Positions 1 through 8,173 of a stretch of DNA of 64,000 bases are shown here, one piece after another. Below the pieces are notes generated by a model. That model made no database searches, had not been told where the DNA came from, and worked only from the letters and a program-made list of their open reading frames with translations. How positions within the stretch are numbered: the first letter of the stretch is position 1; every line of letters begins with the position of its first letter. The position numbers and the translations under genes are program-made. The DNA is taken from NCBI GenBank assembly GCA_963784805.1, contig CAWASR010000008.1, positions 310,001 through 374,000 of the forward strand, written 5' to 3'. Source of the DNA: Roseiarcus sp963784805 (GTDB lineage: Bacteria > Pseudomonadota > Alphaproteobacteria > Rhizobiales > Beijerinckiaceae).

Positions 1-88
1 CGGCGCCGGTGATTGCATAGCGCGTCGCCTGGGCGAGGCGCGCGAACACGCCGGGGGTCAGCGGGCGTTCGATGGCGTCCGGGGACAT
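1..88 (-). CDS. N-terminal fragment of an unidentified protein, possibly a phage/GTA portal protein
   Basis: A minus-strand reading frame opens with ATG at 88 and runs off the left edge after 29 codons (MSPDAIERPLTPGVFARLAQ and onward). The fragment is too short to identify by domain. It lies downstream, on the same strand, of small and large terminase genes, and a portal gene usually comes next in such clusters. Portal identity is therefore inferred from position only. The RES/Xre pair and a plus-strand gene separate it from the terminase. Confidence 0.4.
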   Translation of the reverse strand, partial: MSPDAIERPLTPGVFARLAQATRYAITGA

Positions 89-104
89 GGGATCGGTTCC
101 TTGG

Positions 105-190
105 CTCTCCCCTCTCCCCGATAGGGCGTTCGAAGAACGCCTGTCTTTCGACGGTCTATGGCGGGAGAGGGATTGGGGGTGAGGGGTCGC
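105..190. repeat. Intergenic palindromic element (CTCTCCCC ... GGGAGAGG type)
   Basis: C/T-rich sequence at 105-119 is answered by a G/A-rich arm at 163-186. Between them is a perfect seven-base hairpin, GGCGTTC-GAA-GAACGCC, at 125-141. Palindromic elements of this composition are common between genes in alphaproteobacteria. Related but shorter G-rich elements with a GAAA-loop hairpin occur near 4941 and 51611. No coding potential is claimed. Confidence 0.5.
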
Positions 191-273
191 TGCGCCGCGG
201 CGCCTTCGCGTTCCGTTAGGGATTGGCGGTTAGCTTGAAGGGGTCGAAGTTCACGCCAGGACTGGAGGACGGC

Positions 274-618
274 ATGCGCGGTTGGATTGCGCTCATCGCG
301 ATCGTCCTCAGCCTGCCGGCCTCCGCCGGCGCTGCGCCGCGCTGGACCTTCTGCGTCGCGGCGTCCGAGACCGGCAAGGACGTGTGGGTCACCGACGTGT
401 TCGCGGCCGGGCGCGATCGTCAGCGTCTGGAGTATATTTTCGAGAGCATGCTCGAGCGGGCGGGCGCGACGCGACCGGACGCGCAATGCCCCCTGCCGCG
501 CGAGGACAGGACCGACGCGGTCAACGCCCAGTTCGACGCCGAGGAATTCAACCGCAGGCTCGGAGCGAGGCTGCACGAGGTGGCGGCGAACGAGTTCCCC
601 CCGCCGCGGTTGCGCTGA
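274..618 (+). CDS. Small secreted protein of unknown function
   Basis: The chosen ATG follows a GGAGG site by five bases and yields 114 residues. An upstream in-frame ATG at 223 lacks such a site and would bury the signal peptide. The N-terminus (MRGWIALIAIVLSLPASAGA) is a textbook Sec signal peptide with cleavage near AGA/AP. The mature protein is about 90 residues with two Cys (FCVA, AQCPLP) that could form a disulfide in the periplasm. I recognise no family. It is transcribed against the flanking phage-like genes, so it may be a cargo gene. Confidence 0.6.
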   Translation: MRGWIALIAIVLSLPASAGAAPRWTFCVAASETGKDVWVTDVFAAGRDRQRLEYIFESMLERAGATRPDAQCPLPREDRTDAVNAQFDAEEFNRRLGARLHEVAANEFPPPRLR

Positions 619-665
619 CGGCCGGCGATCCCAGTCTGAAATTTGAAAACGCGAAGTCTCGAGAG

Positions 666-1358
666 CTAGTCGGAGATGCGCGCGATCGCCGGCTCTCGCT
701 CGCCCGACCATTCGAAACGATAGAGGCCGCCCGGAGCGACCGACTGCACCACATGCGGCCACAGAGCCGCGAGGCAGGTTCCCCCGGCATGGCGCACCGA
801 GGGATAGACGACGCCGTTGAGCCCTCGCGCCCTCGCGGCGTCGGCGATCGCATTGCCCGCCGGATAGCCGATCGCCGGGTCCGGATCCAAACATTGAAGC
901 GGGCCGGCCGTTCTCAGGTCGACGAACTCGCCCGCCATGCTCGCAAACAGCTCCGCGTACTCGACCACGCCCTTGTATTGGCCGGATCTTCCGAGGAAAT
1001 CGGCCATGTGATAGGCGACCTCGCGCATGCAAGTCTTCACCTCGAGCGCCGCATACCATGCCCCGCGCGCGGCGTTGAACCGATTGGGCTCCAACGGCTT
1101 AGAATAGGCGAAGGACGCGTTGATGAAGGCCGCATACGGCGCGCCGTGCACGAACTCGTCCCGGTCAATGCCTTCCGCCCCCCACTCCTGAGCGAGCAGG
1201 CGATGGCTGGTCGCGCCTTCGATTTCAGCCAGCGCCGCGATGTCCTCGGCCGAAACCAGCGCCTCCAGAACCGGAGGGCGCAGACGGGCGGACGTCACCA
1301 GCCGGACGGTTCTCGGAAACGCCTCCCGGACGACCGGCAACCCGTTCAGCGTCCGCAC
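666..1358 (-). CDS. RES-domain toxin of a type II toxin-antitoxin system
   Basis: This 230-residue protein starts with GTG three bases after the antitoxin stop, a typical translationally coupled pair. It shows the RES signature: FNAARGAWYAA near residue 96 with the conserved Arg and Tyr, a Glu in TCMREVAYH, and a C-terminal YPSVRHAGGTCLA with the conserved Ser. RES toxins (MbcT, ParT) degrade NAD+ or ADP-ribosylate host proteins; which activity applies here cannot be read from sequence. The paired Xre-type antitoxin supports the call. Confidence 0.85.
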   Translation of the reverse strand: MRTLNGLPVVREAFPRTVRLVTSARLRPPVLEALVSAEDIAALAEIEGATSHRLLAQEWGAEGIDRDEFVHGAPYAAFINASFAYSKPLEPNRFNAARGAWYAALEVKTCMREVAYHMADFLGRSGQYKGVVEYAELFASMAGEFVDLRTAGPLQCLDPDPAIGYPAGNAIADAARARGLNGVVYPSVRHAGGTCLAALWPHVVQSVAPGGLYRFEWSGEREPAIARISD

Positions 1359-1361
1359 CGC

Positions 1362-1799
1362 TCACAGGCCGCCGCGCACCGCGTCGACATAGCGGCGAAC
1401 CTCGAGCATCCTGGGAATGCCGCCCTCGATCATCGCCTGAATCGGCGTCCGGCGATCGAACAGGGGACCCCGGTTCTCCCGGCGTATCCACTCGTCCGAC
1501 GTATTGTCGCTGAACAAGAGGTGCAGGCCCTTATAGATCCCGACCAGCGCCGAGACCCGCGTCAGCTGATCCTGGCTGAGCGTCGGACGGTATCCTCGCT
1601 TGATGCGGTCGAGGCTGCTTGCCGACACGCCGACCAGGCCGGAGGCTTCGGCGTTCGACAAGCCCCATGCTTTTGACAGGGCGAGGAACGCCTTGATCGC
1701 GACTTCCGACAGACGCACGCGATCTCTTTCCTGAGAAAATGTCTGCGGCTCGGCCGGGGTCAATGGCCCCAGCCGGGCGCCGCGAATCGCAGCCGGCAT
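1362..1799 (-). CDS. Xre/MbcA/ParS-type antitoxin partner of the RES toxin
   Basis: A perfect AGGAGG lies six bases before the ATG at 1799, which fixes the start and gives 145 residues. An upstream in-frame ATG at 1856 has no comparable site. The central part (LSNAEASGLVGVSASSLDRI) is a helix-turn-helix of the Xre-like antitoxin N-terminal domain. The C-terminal part (VSALVGIYKGLHLLF, RTPIQAMIEGG) matches the DUF2384 toxin-binding domain. It should neutralise the RES toxin encoded three bases downstream and repress the operon; no operator was identified. Confidence 0.85.
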   Translation of the reverse strand: MPAAIRGARLGPLTPAEPQTFSQERDRVRLSEVAIKAFLALSKAWGLSNAEASGLVGVSASSLDRIKRGYRPTLSQDQLTRVSALVGIYKGLHLLFSDNTSDEWIRRENRGPLFDRRTPIQAMIEGGIPRMLEVRRYVDAVRGGL

Positions 1800-1902
1800 G
1801 TCGCACCTCCTGACGGAACTATGCGCGTCATTTGGTGGAATGTCCAGCGAAGTCATGCGTTCCCGTCGATTTGCGCGTCGTTTCGCTCGCCGCGAAGGTT
1901 GC

Positions 1903-3309
1903 CTATCCGTCCGCGCGCCCCGCCCAAAACTCGATCATCCCGCCCGAATTCCGCCGGTCGAGGCCCAGCAGGTCGGCGAGCGCCCAGACCAGCGCGTCGG
2001 CGCGGTCGGGCGAATAGCCGGCCGCTTTGGAATCGAAGTCGGGGGTCAGCGCGCACAGCTGATCCTCGAGCCTGGCGAAGGTCCCGGCGTGAAAGACCAG
2101 GCCGCGTTCATAGGCCGCCGCGACCGGCTCGGCGCGCAAAAACTTGCCGCGGGTCGCATGAACCGCGCGCACCGGCAGGTGCGGATCGCTCTGGCGCAGC
2201 ACCTCCGTCACCATGTCGCCGCCGTTGTTGATTTCCGCCACCACCCGGTTGGCGTTGAATCCGCGATAGGCCGCGCCGACCCGCGCGCCCCAGGCGGCGG
2301 GCGTGTCGCCCTGGCTCGAGAGGTCGGCGAGCACGTAGAAGAAGCCGGTCGACGCCTTCGCCGCGACGATCAGCCCGCATTCGTCGGCGCTGGCGCCCGA
2401 ACGGGCCGGCGGATCGACGGCGACCACGACTTCCGAGAATTCCCGCGGGGCGGCCTCCGGCGCGACGCGCTGGCGCTCGATCAGCGCGCGCGTCCATAGG
2501 GCCCCCGGCGTCTCCTCGACGATCTCGGCCATGAGCTCCTGGCGCCCGATCGCGCGGCCCTGGTAGCGCGCGGCGATGCGCTCCAGAAACGCCTTGGCGA
2601 GATTGCCCGTGTTGTCGAAGGTCGAGCCGCGGGTGACGATCGCGTCCTTGTCGCCCGCGAGATGCCTGATGATCCTGGTCGGGCGCGGCGTCGTGGTCAC
2701 GACCACCTGCGGCTTGTCGCCGAGACGCAGGCCCAGCAACGCCTGATCGAAGGTCTCCGGCTGCCGCCAGGCGGCGAGCTCGTCGCACCAGAGCTTCATG
2801 TGCTGCTTGCCGCGCAGCCGGTCGGGCTCCTCGGCCGAGAACAGCGCGGTGACGGCGCCGTTCGGCCATTCGATCCGCGCGGCGGCGGCGAGGTAGCGGG
2901 GTCGTTCGTCCCTGCGGCAACAGTTGAGAATGCCGGATTCGCCCAGCACCATGGTGTCGCGCACGTCGGCGACGGTCGGGCCGACCAGGTTGACGATCGG
3001 ATAGCTCTTCGCCCAGTGACGCACGGCCTCGGCGCCGGCCCGGGTCTTGCCCGCGCCGCGCCCGGCCAGGATCAGCCAGATCAGCCAGTCGCCCGGCGGC
3101 GGGGCCTGGTCCGCGCGGGCCCAGAAGTTCCAGTCGTGGAACAGCTGCGCGCATTCGAGCGGCGACATTTCCGCGATGATCCTGGCGCGCTCGCCGGGAT
3201 TGAGACGCAGGATGTCGCCGATGCGCACGATCGGTCCGCCCCGGACAAGGGGGCGCCGCGGCCGGCCAATTCTGGGCGGCCGGGCGGGCTTCGCCGCTTG
3301 GACTTTCAT
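1903..3309 (-). CDS. Large terminase subunit / GTA-type DNA packaging ATPase-nuclease
   Basis: The 468-residue protein has a Walker A motif (AGRGAGKT, about 82-89), a Walker B motif with catalytic acid (LWCDELAAW, about 172), and a C-terminal RNase H-like nuclease region with acidic residues in VAVDPP, VVAEINNGGD and SPDRADALVWAL. This layout and length match the large terminase of HK97-like phages and alphaproteobacterial gene transfer agents, which cut DNA and pump it into procapsids. The start overlaps the upstream small-terminase stop by four bases (ATGA). Whether it belongs to a prophage, a GTA or a remnant cannot be settled because the cluster leaves the window. Confidence 0.9.
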   Translation of the reverse strand: MKVQAAKPARPPRIGRPRRPLVRGGPIVRIGDILRLNPGERARIIAEMSPLECAQLFHDWNFWARADQAPPPGDWLIWLILAGRGAGKTRAGAEAVRHWAKSYPIVNLVGPTVADVRDTMVLGESGILNCCRRDERPRYLAAAARIEWPNGAVTALFSAEEPDRLRGKQHMKLWCDELAAWRQPETFDQALLGLRLGDKPQVVVTTTPRPTRIIRHLAGDKDAIVTRGSTFDNTGNLAKAFLERIAARYQGRAIGRQELMAEIVEETPGALWTRALIERQRVAPEAAPREFSEVVVAVDPPARSGASADECGLIVAAKASTGFFYVLADLSSQGDTPAAWGARVGAAYRGFNANRVVAEINNGGDMVTEVLRQSDPHLPVRAVHATRGKFLRAEPVAAAYERGLVFHAGTFARLEDQLCALTPDFDSKAAGYSPDRADALVWALADLLGLDRRNSGGMIEFWAGRADG

Positions 3310-3737
3310 TCCTCGGGCTTGTCCGAATGGAGACGGGCGGCGATGGTGTTGATCTTGTTCATCAGCCGCTCGCGCTCTTCATCGCCGTAGGGCTCGATCG
3401 CGCGGTTCGCGCGGGTGAAACCGTGATAGCGGTCGAGCCGGTCGACGATCTTCAGCGCCCGGTCGATTGCGTCCAGATCGCCGTCCTGGACCCGGTCGGT
3501 CAGGGTGAGGATCATGTTTTCGAGCCGCGTGATCTGGAGCCTGGCGAATTCGGCCGCGGGGGCCACCCAGCGCCGGCGCAGCTCGTCGCGCAGGATCTGC
3601 TCGGTCTTCCTGCGCGTGAGCTTGGCCTGAACGCCGATCTCGTCGAGGCTCGCGCCGGCGACCAGCGCGGCCAGAATGCGCTGGGCGCGGGTCGGCGCGG
3701 CTTTCTTTGTTGCTTCCGGAGAGGCTTCGGGGGGCAT
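3306..3737 (-). CDS. Small terminase-like DNA-binding protein
   Basis: The ATG at 3737 follows a GAAGG site and gives 143 residues; a longer frame begins at 3809 with a low-complexity Arg/Ala leader and is less likely. Residues about 18-50 form a helix-turn-helix (ILAALVAGASLDEIGVQAKL). The remainder is a helical region with DGDLDAIDRALKIVDRLDRY followed by HGF. Position and coupling to the large subunit suggest it recognises packaging substrate DNA. A clear relative lies alone at 30883-31344. Confidence 0.7.
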   Translation of the reverse strand: MPPEASPEATKKAAPTRAQRILAALVAGASLDEIGVQAKLTRRKTEQILRDELRRRWVAPAAEFARLQITRLENMILTLTDRVQDGDLDAIDRALKIVDRLDRYHGFTRANRAIEPYGDEERERLMNKINTIAARLHSDKPEE

Positions 3738-3969
3738 GGGCGCCTTCTTTGATCTTGGAGGGAGAGCGCGCGGCAAGGCGGCCGCCCGCGCGCGAGGGCG
3801 GAGCGACAAAGCTGCGGCTGTCGGGAAGCGGCCGAGACGCTGGACGCGTCTATCGACCTTGCCCCACTATGCCTCGACCGGCGTCAAAGCGCAAGCTTTT
3901 GTTCGTGTTTTGTTCGAAACAGACGCGATTTGGGCAGAAAAAATCAATTAAACCAGATGCTTGCCAAGT

Positions 3970-3997
3970 GCGCCGACCGTGTTCGCCCGGTCGGCGC
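3970..3997 (-). terminator. Hairpin downstream of dapD, likely terminator
   Basis: A perfect ten-base stem (GCGCCGACCG / CGGTCGGCGC) lies nine bases after the dapD stop on the minus strand. A T-rich stretch follows only after about 17 bases, so this is not a classical intrinsic terminator. The rest of 3738-4006 holds no gene that I can support. Confidence 0.5.
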
Positions 3998-4006
3998 CCC
4001 GCGCCT

Positions 4007-4864
4007 TCACTCCCTGAGCAGCTCGTTGATGCCGGTCTTGGACCGCGTCTTCGCGTCGACGGTTTTGACGATCACCGCGCAATAGAGCGACGGGCCGGGC
4101 GAGCCGTCGGGCAGCGCCTTGCCCGGAAGCGAGCCGGACACCACGACCGAATAGGGCGGCACATAGCCCATATGAACCTTGCCGGTCGCGCGGTCGACGA
4201 TTCTGGTCGAAGCGGACACGAAAACGCCCATCGACACCACCGAGCCCTCGCCGACGATGACGCCCTCGACGATCTCGGAGCGCGCGCCGATGAAGCAGTC
4301 ATCCTCGATGATGGTCGGGTTGGCCTGCAGCGGCTCCAGCACCCCGCCGATCCCGACGCCGCCGGAAAGATGCACGTTCTTGCCGATCTGGGCGCAGGAG
4401 CCGACCGTGACCCAGGTGTCGACCATCGTCCTCTCGTCGACATAGGCGCCGAGATTGACGAAGCTCGGCATCAGCACGACGTCGCGCGCGACATAGGCCG
4501 AGCGGCGCACGATCGCGCCCGGAACCGCGCGCAAGCCGGCGTCGCGAAACCGGCGTTCGCCCCAGCCTTCGAATTTCGAGGGAACCTTGTCCCACCAAGC
4601 CGCGGCGCCTGGGCCCCCCTCGATGAGCGAATTGTCGTTGAGGCGGAACGACAGCAGCACCGCCTTCTTCAGCCACTGGTTGACCTTCCACGAATTCGGC
4701 CCCGCCGCGCCCGGGATTTTCTCGGCCACCCGCGCCCCGCCGCTATCGAGCAGATCGAGCGCCGCCTCGACCGCGTCGCGCACGTCGCCCGTGGTTTGAG
4801 GCGTGATCCTGGCGCGATCCTCGAAAGCCTCGTCGATCAGCGTCTGAAGGCGGGCTTCGGTCAA
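4007..4864 (-). CDS. dapD: 2,3,4,5-tetrahydropyridine-2,6-dicarboxylate N-succinyltransferase
   Basis: The 285-residue protein matches DapD in length and throughout. An N-terminal helical domain is followed by hexapeptide repeats forming a left-handed beta helix (VGSCAQIGKNVHLSGGVGI, IIEDDCFIGARSEIVEGVIV). Conserved pieces include YVDERTMVDTWVTVG and the C-terminal GKALPDGSPGPSLYCAVIV. It transfers succinyl from succinyl-CoA to tetrahydrodipicolinate in the lysine and meso-diaminopimelate pathway, in the cytoplasm, as a trimer. It stands alone here without dapE. Confidence 0.97.
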   Translation of the reverse strand: MTEARLQTLIDEAFEDRARITPQTTGDVRDAVEAALDLLDSGGARVAEKIPGAAGPNSWKVNQWLKKAVLLSFRLNDNSLIEGGPGAAAWWDKVPSKFEGWGERRFRDAGLRAVPGAIVRRSAYVARDVVLMPSFVNLGAYVDERTMVDTWVTVGSCAQIGKNVHLSGGVGIGGVLEPLQANPTIIEDDCFIGARSEIVEGVIVGEGSVVSMGVFVSASTRIVDRATGKVHMGYVPPYSVVVSGSLPGKALPDGSPGPSLYCAVIVKTVDAKTRSKTGINELLRE

Positions 4865-4930
4865 AATCGGCTCCTCGAAATTCGGGGCGCGACCTTTCCC
4901 GCGCGGCGAGGGAGATTGTCAATGGCGCGG

Positions 4931-4970
4931 AGGAGCGGGCCCGCGCGAAAGCGCGGCGGAGGGGGCGCGC
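4931..4970. repeat. G-rich intergenic repeat with GAAA-loop hairpin
   Basis: The hairpin CCGCGC-GAAA-GCGCGG (4941-4956) sits in a G-rich context ending GGAGGGGGCGCG. A second copy with the same core and right flank is near 51601-51637. Both lie in gene-free DNA beside a 66-bp repeat. No function is assigned. Confidence 0.5.
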
Positions 4971-5048
4971 GGCCGCCTCGCCCGGAGGACAATCTTAAAA
5001 ACCATAAATGATATGTTATTATTTCCCCTGACGGCCGCCTTTTGCGGG

Positions 5049-5114
5049 GCGGCGGTAAACGGGCGCGTAAGCCCCTGATATTGCTCGACCCGTCAGGAGA
5101 AAGCGGCGGTAAAC
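5049..5114 (-). repeat. 66-bp dispersed repeat, copy A
   Basis: Read on the minus strand, the element begins and ends with GTTTACCGCCGC (complement of 5103-5114 and of 5049-5060), with box starts 54 bp apart. The interior contains CCTGACGGGTCGAGCAATAT. Copy B (50754-50818) shares most of this interior. Copy C (30847-30912) keeps the boxes and length but has a different interior. Confidence 0.75.
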
Positions 5115-5127
5115 GTCGAGCGCCCCC

Positions 5128-6819
5128 TCACCCTGTCACCTCAAGCGCCAGTCTGCCCGTCAGCGTCTTGCCGTATTCGTCGAGCGCCTCGACGCTCACC
5201 CGATGCGCGCCGGGCTCGAGGTCGCCGGGCAGGCGGGCGACCCAGATATGCGAGGAGGGATCGGCCCTGGCCCAGCTTTTTTTCGTCGCCCCGTTGCGGC
5301 CGAAGACCTCGACGACGAACGGATCGGGCCGGGCGCTGCGGGTCATTGCGACCGGCGCCCGGTCGCCGATCCTCATCGTCACCCGCGTCTTCTCGCCCCC
5401 GTCGAACACGTTGGCGATCAGGCTCGACGCGCCCAATGCGGCCCGCGGGACCGGCGATCCGAGCACGCGCACCTGGGGCAATTCGGGATCGGCGTCCCGG
5501 CTGAACCCGTGGAAGCGGCTGTCGATGGAAAGCCGCATCTGCCGTCCATTCGGCTCCTTGGCCGGGACGAAGCGCGTCGTATGGCCATTGCCGTCGACCG
5601 AGAGGACATGGAACCCGTTCGGCGTGCCGTCGCGGCTGTCGGCCGAGGCGACGCCGCGATGGTCGAGCGGCCCGCTCCACCACGAGCCCGACAGCGTGGT
5701 CAGCACATGATGGTGGTGCGGCTCGGGCCCGGTCCAGCCGTCGGCGGCGCCGAAATAATGGTGCTCGGTCGTGTGCGTGTGCCCGGCGAAGCTCACGGTG
5801 AAGCGCCGGCCCTCGAGGAGCTTGAACAGCTCCTCCTTGTTGACGAGGTTCTGCCAGGTCTCCCGCCCGAGATAGGTGCGGATCGGAATGTGCATGACCA
5901 CGATGACGAGCCGGTCTTCGGGCGTCTGCGCCAGCACGGCGCGCGCGAACTCCAGCTGTCGCGCGTCGAGCCTTCCCTCGTACGCGCCCGCGCCCCGCGG
6001 CTTGCTGGGATCGAAGCCGAGATAGTCGACGTCGTCGAGCATGAGGAAGAGGGTCTTCGCGTAGAAGAACGCATAGTAGCTCGGCCCGAAGACACGCTTG
6101 TAGGTCTCGCGGCTGTATTTTCGGTCGGGTGCCTCGAAATTGAGATCGTGATTGCCGCCGATGTTCCACCACGGCAGGCCGATCGCGCCGATGATCGCGT
6201 TCAGGCGTGGAAAGAGCGACAGATCGTCGAACATGATGTCGCCGGCGGTGAGCCCGAATTTGGCGTCGACGCCGGCCAGCGCCGGAATCGCGTCTTCGCG
6301 GATGTAATCGACCTCGGCCTCGGTCTCGGGCTGCGGGTCGGCGAACATCACGACATCGAAGGCCGTCGGCTCGTCCTGCCGGCGCAGCGCGAAATCGAGC
6401 GAAGCGGGCAAGGGCGGCGTCGGCGCGAGACCCGCGAAAGTCAGATTGAGCTCCGCGGGCGAGCCCTTGGGCTGATGATGGCGGTAGAAGCGCGGCAGGC
6501 CGGTCAGCGGATCGACCGGCGGCATGAACCCCGCCGGCTTGACGACGAAGATCGTCGCCTCCTCCGGCAGCGGCAGCGCATAACGCCCGTCGGCGCCGGT
6601 GACCGCGACCTCCCGGCCATTGGAGACGAGCACATTGGCGAGCCCCGGATTGGCGCCGCCCGCCGCCCCAAATCCGTCCCGGTCCTCGAAGACGACGCCG
6701 GAGATTTGCGCGCCTTCCGCTTCGGCCGGAGCGGGCTCGATCGCCGCCAGGGCGAGGCCGCTCGCGGCGCCGATGAGCATGTCGCGCCGCGTGACTCCGT
6801 CGCTCGCGGTTCCCGACAT
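5128..6819 (-). CDS. Tat-exported calcineurin-like metallophosphoesterase
   Basis: The 563-residue protein starts with a twin-arginine signal (TRRDMLIGAASGLALA, residues 10-25), predicting export in folded form. Residues about 35-130 resemble a beta-sandwich domain. The phosphoesterase core follows, with metal-binding motifs FADPQPE, GDIMFDD, GGNHDLNFEAP, MHIPI and SFAGHTHTTEHHYF. A C-terminal beta domain ends in EALDEYGKTLTG. The architecture fits periplasmic phosphoesterases with N- and C-terminal accessory domains; the substrate is unknown. Its Shine-Dalgarno lies inside a hairpin (separate entry). Confidence 0.88.
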   Translation of the reverse strand: MSGTASDGVTRRDMLIGAASGLALAAIEPAPAEAEGAQISGVVFEDRDGFGAAGGANPGLANVLVSNGREVAVTGADGRYALPLPEEATIFVVKPAGFMPPVDPLTGLPRFYRHHQPKGSPAELNLTFAGLAPTPPLPASLDFALRRQDEPTAFDVVMFADPQPETEAEVDYIREDAIPALAGVDAKFGLTAGDIMFDDLSLFPRLNAIIGAIGLPWWNIGGNHDLNFEAPDRKYSRETYKRVFGPSYYAFFYAKTLFLMLDDVDYLGFDPSKPRGAGAYEGRLDARQLEFARAVLAQTPEDRLVIVVMHIPIRTYLGRETWQNLVNKEELFKLLEGRRFTVSFAGHTHTTEHHYFGAADGWTGPEPHHHHVLTTLSGSWWSGPLDHRGVASADSRDGTPNGFHVLSVDGNGHTTRFVPAKEPNGRQMRLSIDSRFHGFSRDADPELPQVRVLGSPVPRAALGASSLIANVFDGGEKTRVTMRIGDRAPVAMTRSARPDPFVVEVFGRNGATKKSWARADPSSHIWVARLPGDLEPGAHRVSVEALDEYGKTLTGRLALEVTG

Positions 6820-6826
6820 TCTTTTG

Positions 6827-6848
6827 GCCTCCGGCTAGCTTCGGAGGC
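6827..6848 (-). promoter_or_regulatory. Hairpin enclosing the ribosome binding site of the metallophosphoesterase
   Basis: The mRNA would read GCCTCCG-loop-CGGAGGC, a perfect seven-base stem with an eight-base loop. The 3' arm contains the GGAGG placed eight bases before the ATG at 6819. Folding would hide the ribosome site. It could equally contribute to termination downstream of aroC, which is on the same strand and ends at 6903; no T-run follows. Confidence 0.4.
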
Positions 6849-6902
6849 ATGAGACTACGCGCGCCGCCAATATACGGGAAGAGCCTCTGGGAGCGGCGGT
6901 CC

Positions 6903-7994
6903 CTACCCCCCGACCTGCCCCCGATGCCTCAGGAACGCGTCCGCCAGCACGCACGCGACCATCGCTTCGCCGATCGGAACGGCGCGGATGCCGACGCAAG
7001 GATCGTGGCGGCCTCGCGTCACGATCTCGGTGTCCTCGAAGGCGCGGGTGATCGTTCGGCGGGGCGTCAGGATCGAGGAGGTCGGCTTGACGACGAAGCG
7101 GGCGACGATCGGTTGTCCGGTCGAGATTCCGCCTAAGACGCCGCCCGCGTGGTTGGACAGAAACCGCGGCCGCCCGTCCTCGCCGCGGCGCATTTCATCG
7201 GCGTTCTCCTCGCCGGAAAGTTCGGCGGAAGCGAAGCCGTCGCCGATCTCGACGCCCTTGACCGCGTTGACGCTCATCAGCGCGCCGGCGATCTCCGAAT
7301 CGAGCTTGCCGTAGACCGGCGCGCCCCAGCCGGCGGGCGCGCCTTCGGCGACAATCTCGATGACGGCGCCGATCGAGGAGCCCTTCTTGCGGATGTCGTC
7401 GAGATAGTCGGCGAAACGATCGGCGGCTTCGGCGTCCGGACAGAAGAACGGATTGCGGCCGACCTCGTCCCAGTCCCAGCGCGCCCGGTCGACCTTGAGC
7501 GTTCCCATTTGCACCAGCGCGCCGCGAATGCGCACGCCGGGCGTCACCTTGCGGGCGATCGCGCCGGCGGCGACGCGCGCAGCCGTCTCGCGCGCCGAGG
7601 CCCGCCCGCCGCCGCGATAGTCGCGCAGGCCATATTTTGCGTCATAGGCGTAGTCGGCGTGCCCGGGACGATATTTGTCCTTGATCTCGCCATAGTCCTT
7701 CGAGCGCTGATCGAGGTTTTCGATGAAGACGCCGATCGGCGCTCCCGTCGTCATCTGTCGGCCGGAAATCTCATCGATCATCACGCCGGAGAGGATGCGC
7801 GCCTCGTCCGGCTCGCGCCGCTGGGTGGTGAAGCGCGACCTTCCAGGGCGGCGCCGGTCGAGTTCGGCCTGGAGGTCGGCGACGTCAAGGGGAATTCGCG
7901 GCGGGCAGCCGTCGACGACGCAACCGATCCCCGCCCCGTGGCTCTCGCCGAAGGTGGTGACCCGAAAGAGATGACCAAAACTGTTGTGCGACAT
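6903..7994 (-). CDS. aroC: Chorismate synthase
   Basis: The 363-residue protein carries the chorismate synthase signatures: GESHGAGIGCVVDGCPPRIP near the N-terminus, RPGHADYAYDAKYGLRDYRG with the conserved His, and RPRFLSNHAGGVLGGISTGQ. The enzyme converts 5-enolpyruvylshikimate 3-phosphate to chorismate using reduced FMN, the last common step of aromatic amino acid synthesis. It precedes the metallophosphoesterase on the same strand with an 83-bp gap. No other shikimate gene is in the window. Confidence 0.97.
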   Translation of the reverse strand: MSHNSFGHLFRVTTFGESHGAGIGCVVDGCPPRIPLDVADLQAELDRRRPGRSRFTTQRREPDEARILSGVMIDEISGRQMTTGAPIGVFIENLDQRSKDYGEIKDKYRPGHADYAYDAKYGLRDYRGGGRASARETAARVAAGAIARKVTPGVRIRGALVQMGTLKVDRARWDWDEVGRNPFFCPDAEAADRFADYLDDIRKKGSSIGAVIEIVAEGAPAGWGAPVYGKLDSEIAGALMSVNAVKGVEIGDGFASAELSGEENADEMRRGEDGRPRFLSNHAGGVLGGISTGQPIVARFVVKPTSSILTPRRTITRAFEDTEIVTRGRHDPCVGIRAVPIGEAMVACVLADAFLRHRGQVGG

Positions 7995-8173
7995 GGCGAC
8001 CCGACGCCGCGTACATAAGGGAGCCTTCGCCGCCCCGTCAAACCGCGGCCGGCGCTCAGGAACAAGCGATTTTCGCGACGCGCCCGATGTTCATTCCCAA
8101 TTCATCTTGGCGGGCGCATTCCATTCCTGTGCAGAAAACAATGGGTCGAAAGACCCGATACGGAGAATGACCC

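Noticed and set aside
282..1676. 464-codon plus-strand open frame across the RES/Xre genes
   Set aside because: It overlaps three supported genes, and the RES and Xre motifs on the minus strand are unambiguous.
5203..6852. 549-codon plus-strand open frame opposite the metallophosphoesterase
   Set aside because: It is the antisense of a clearly identified gene and has an Arg/Gly/Ala-rich composition without domains; such frames are expected at this GC content.
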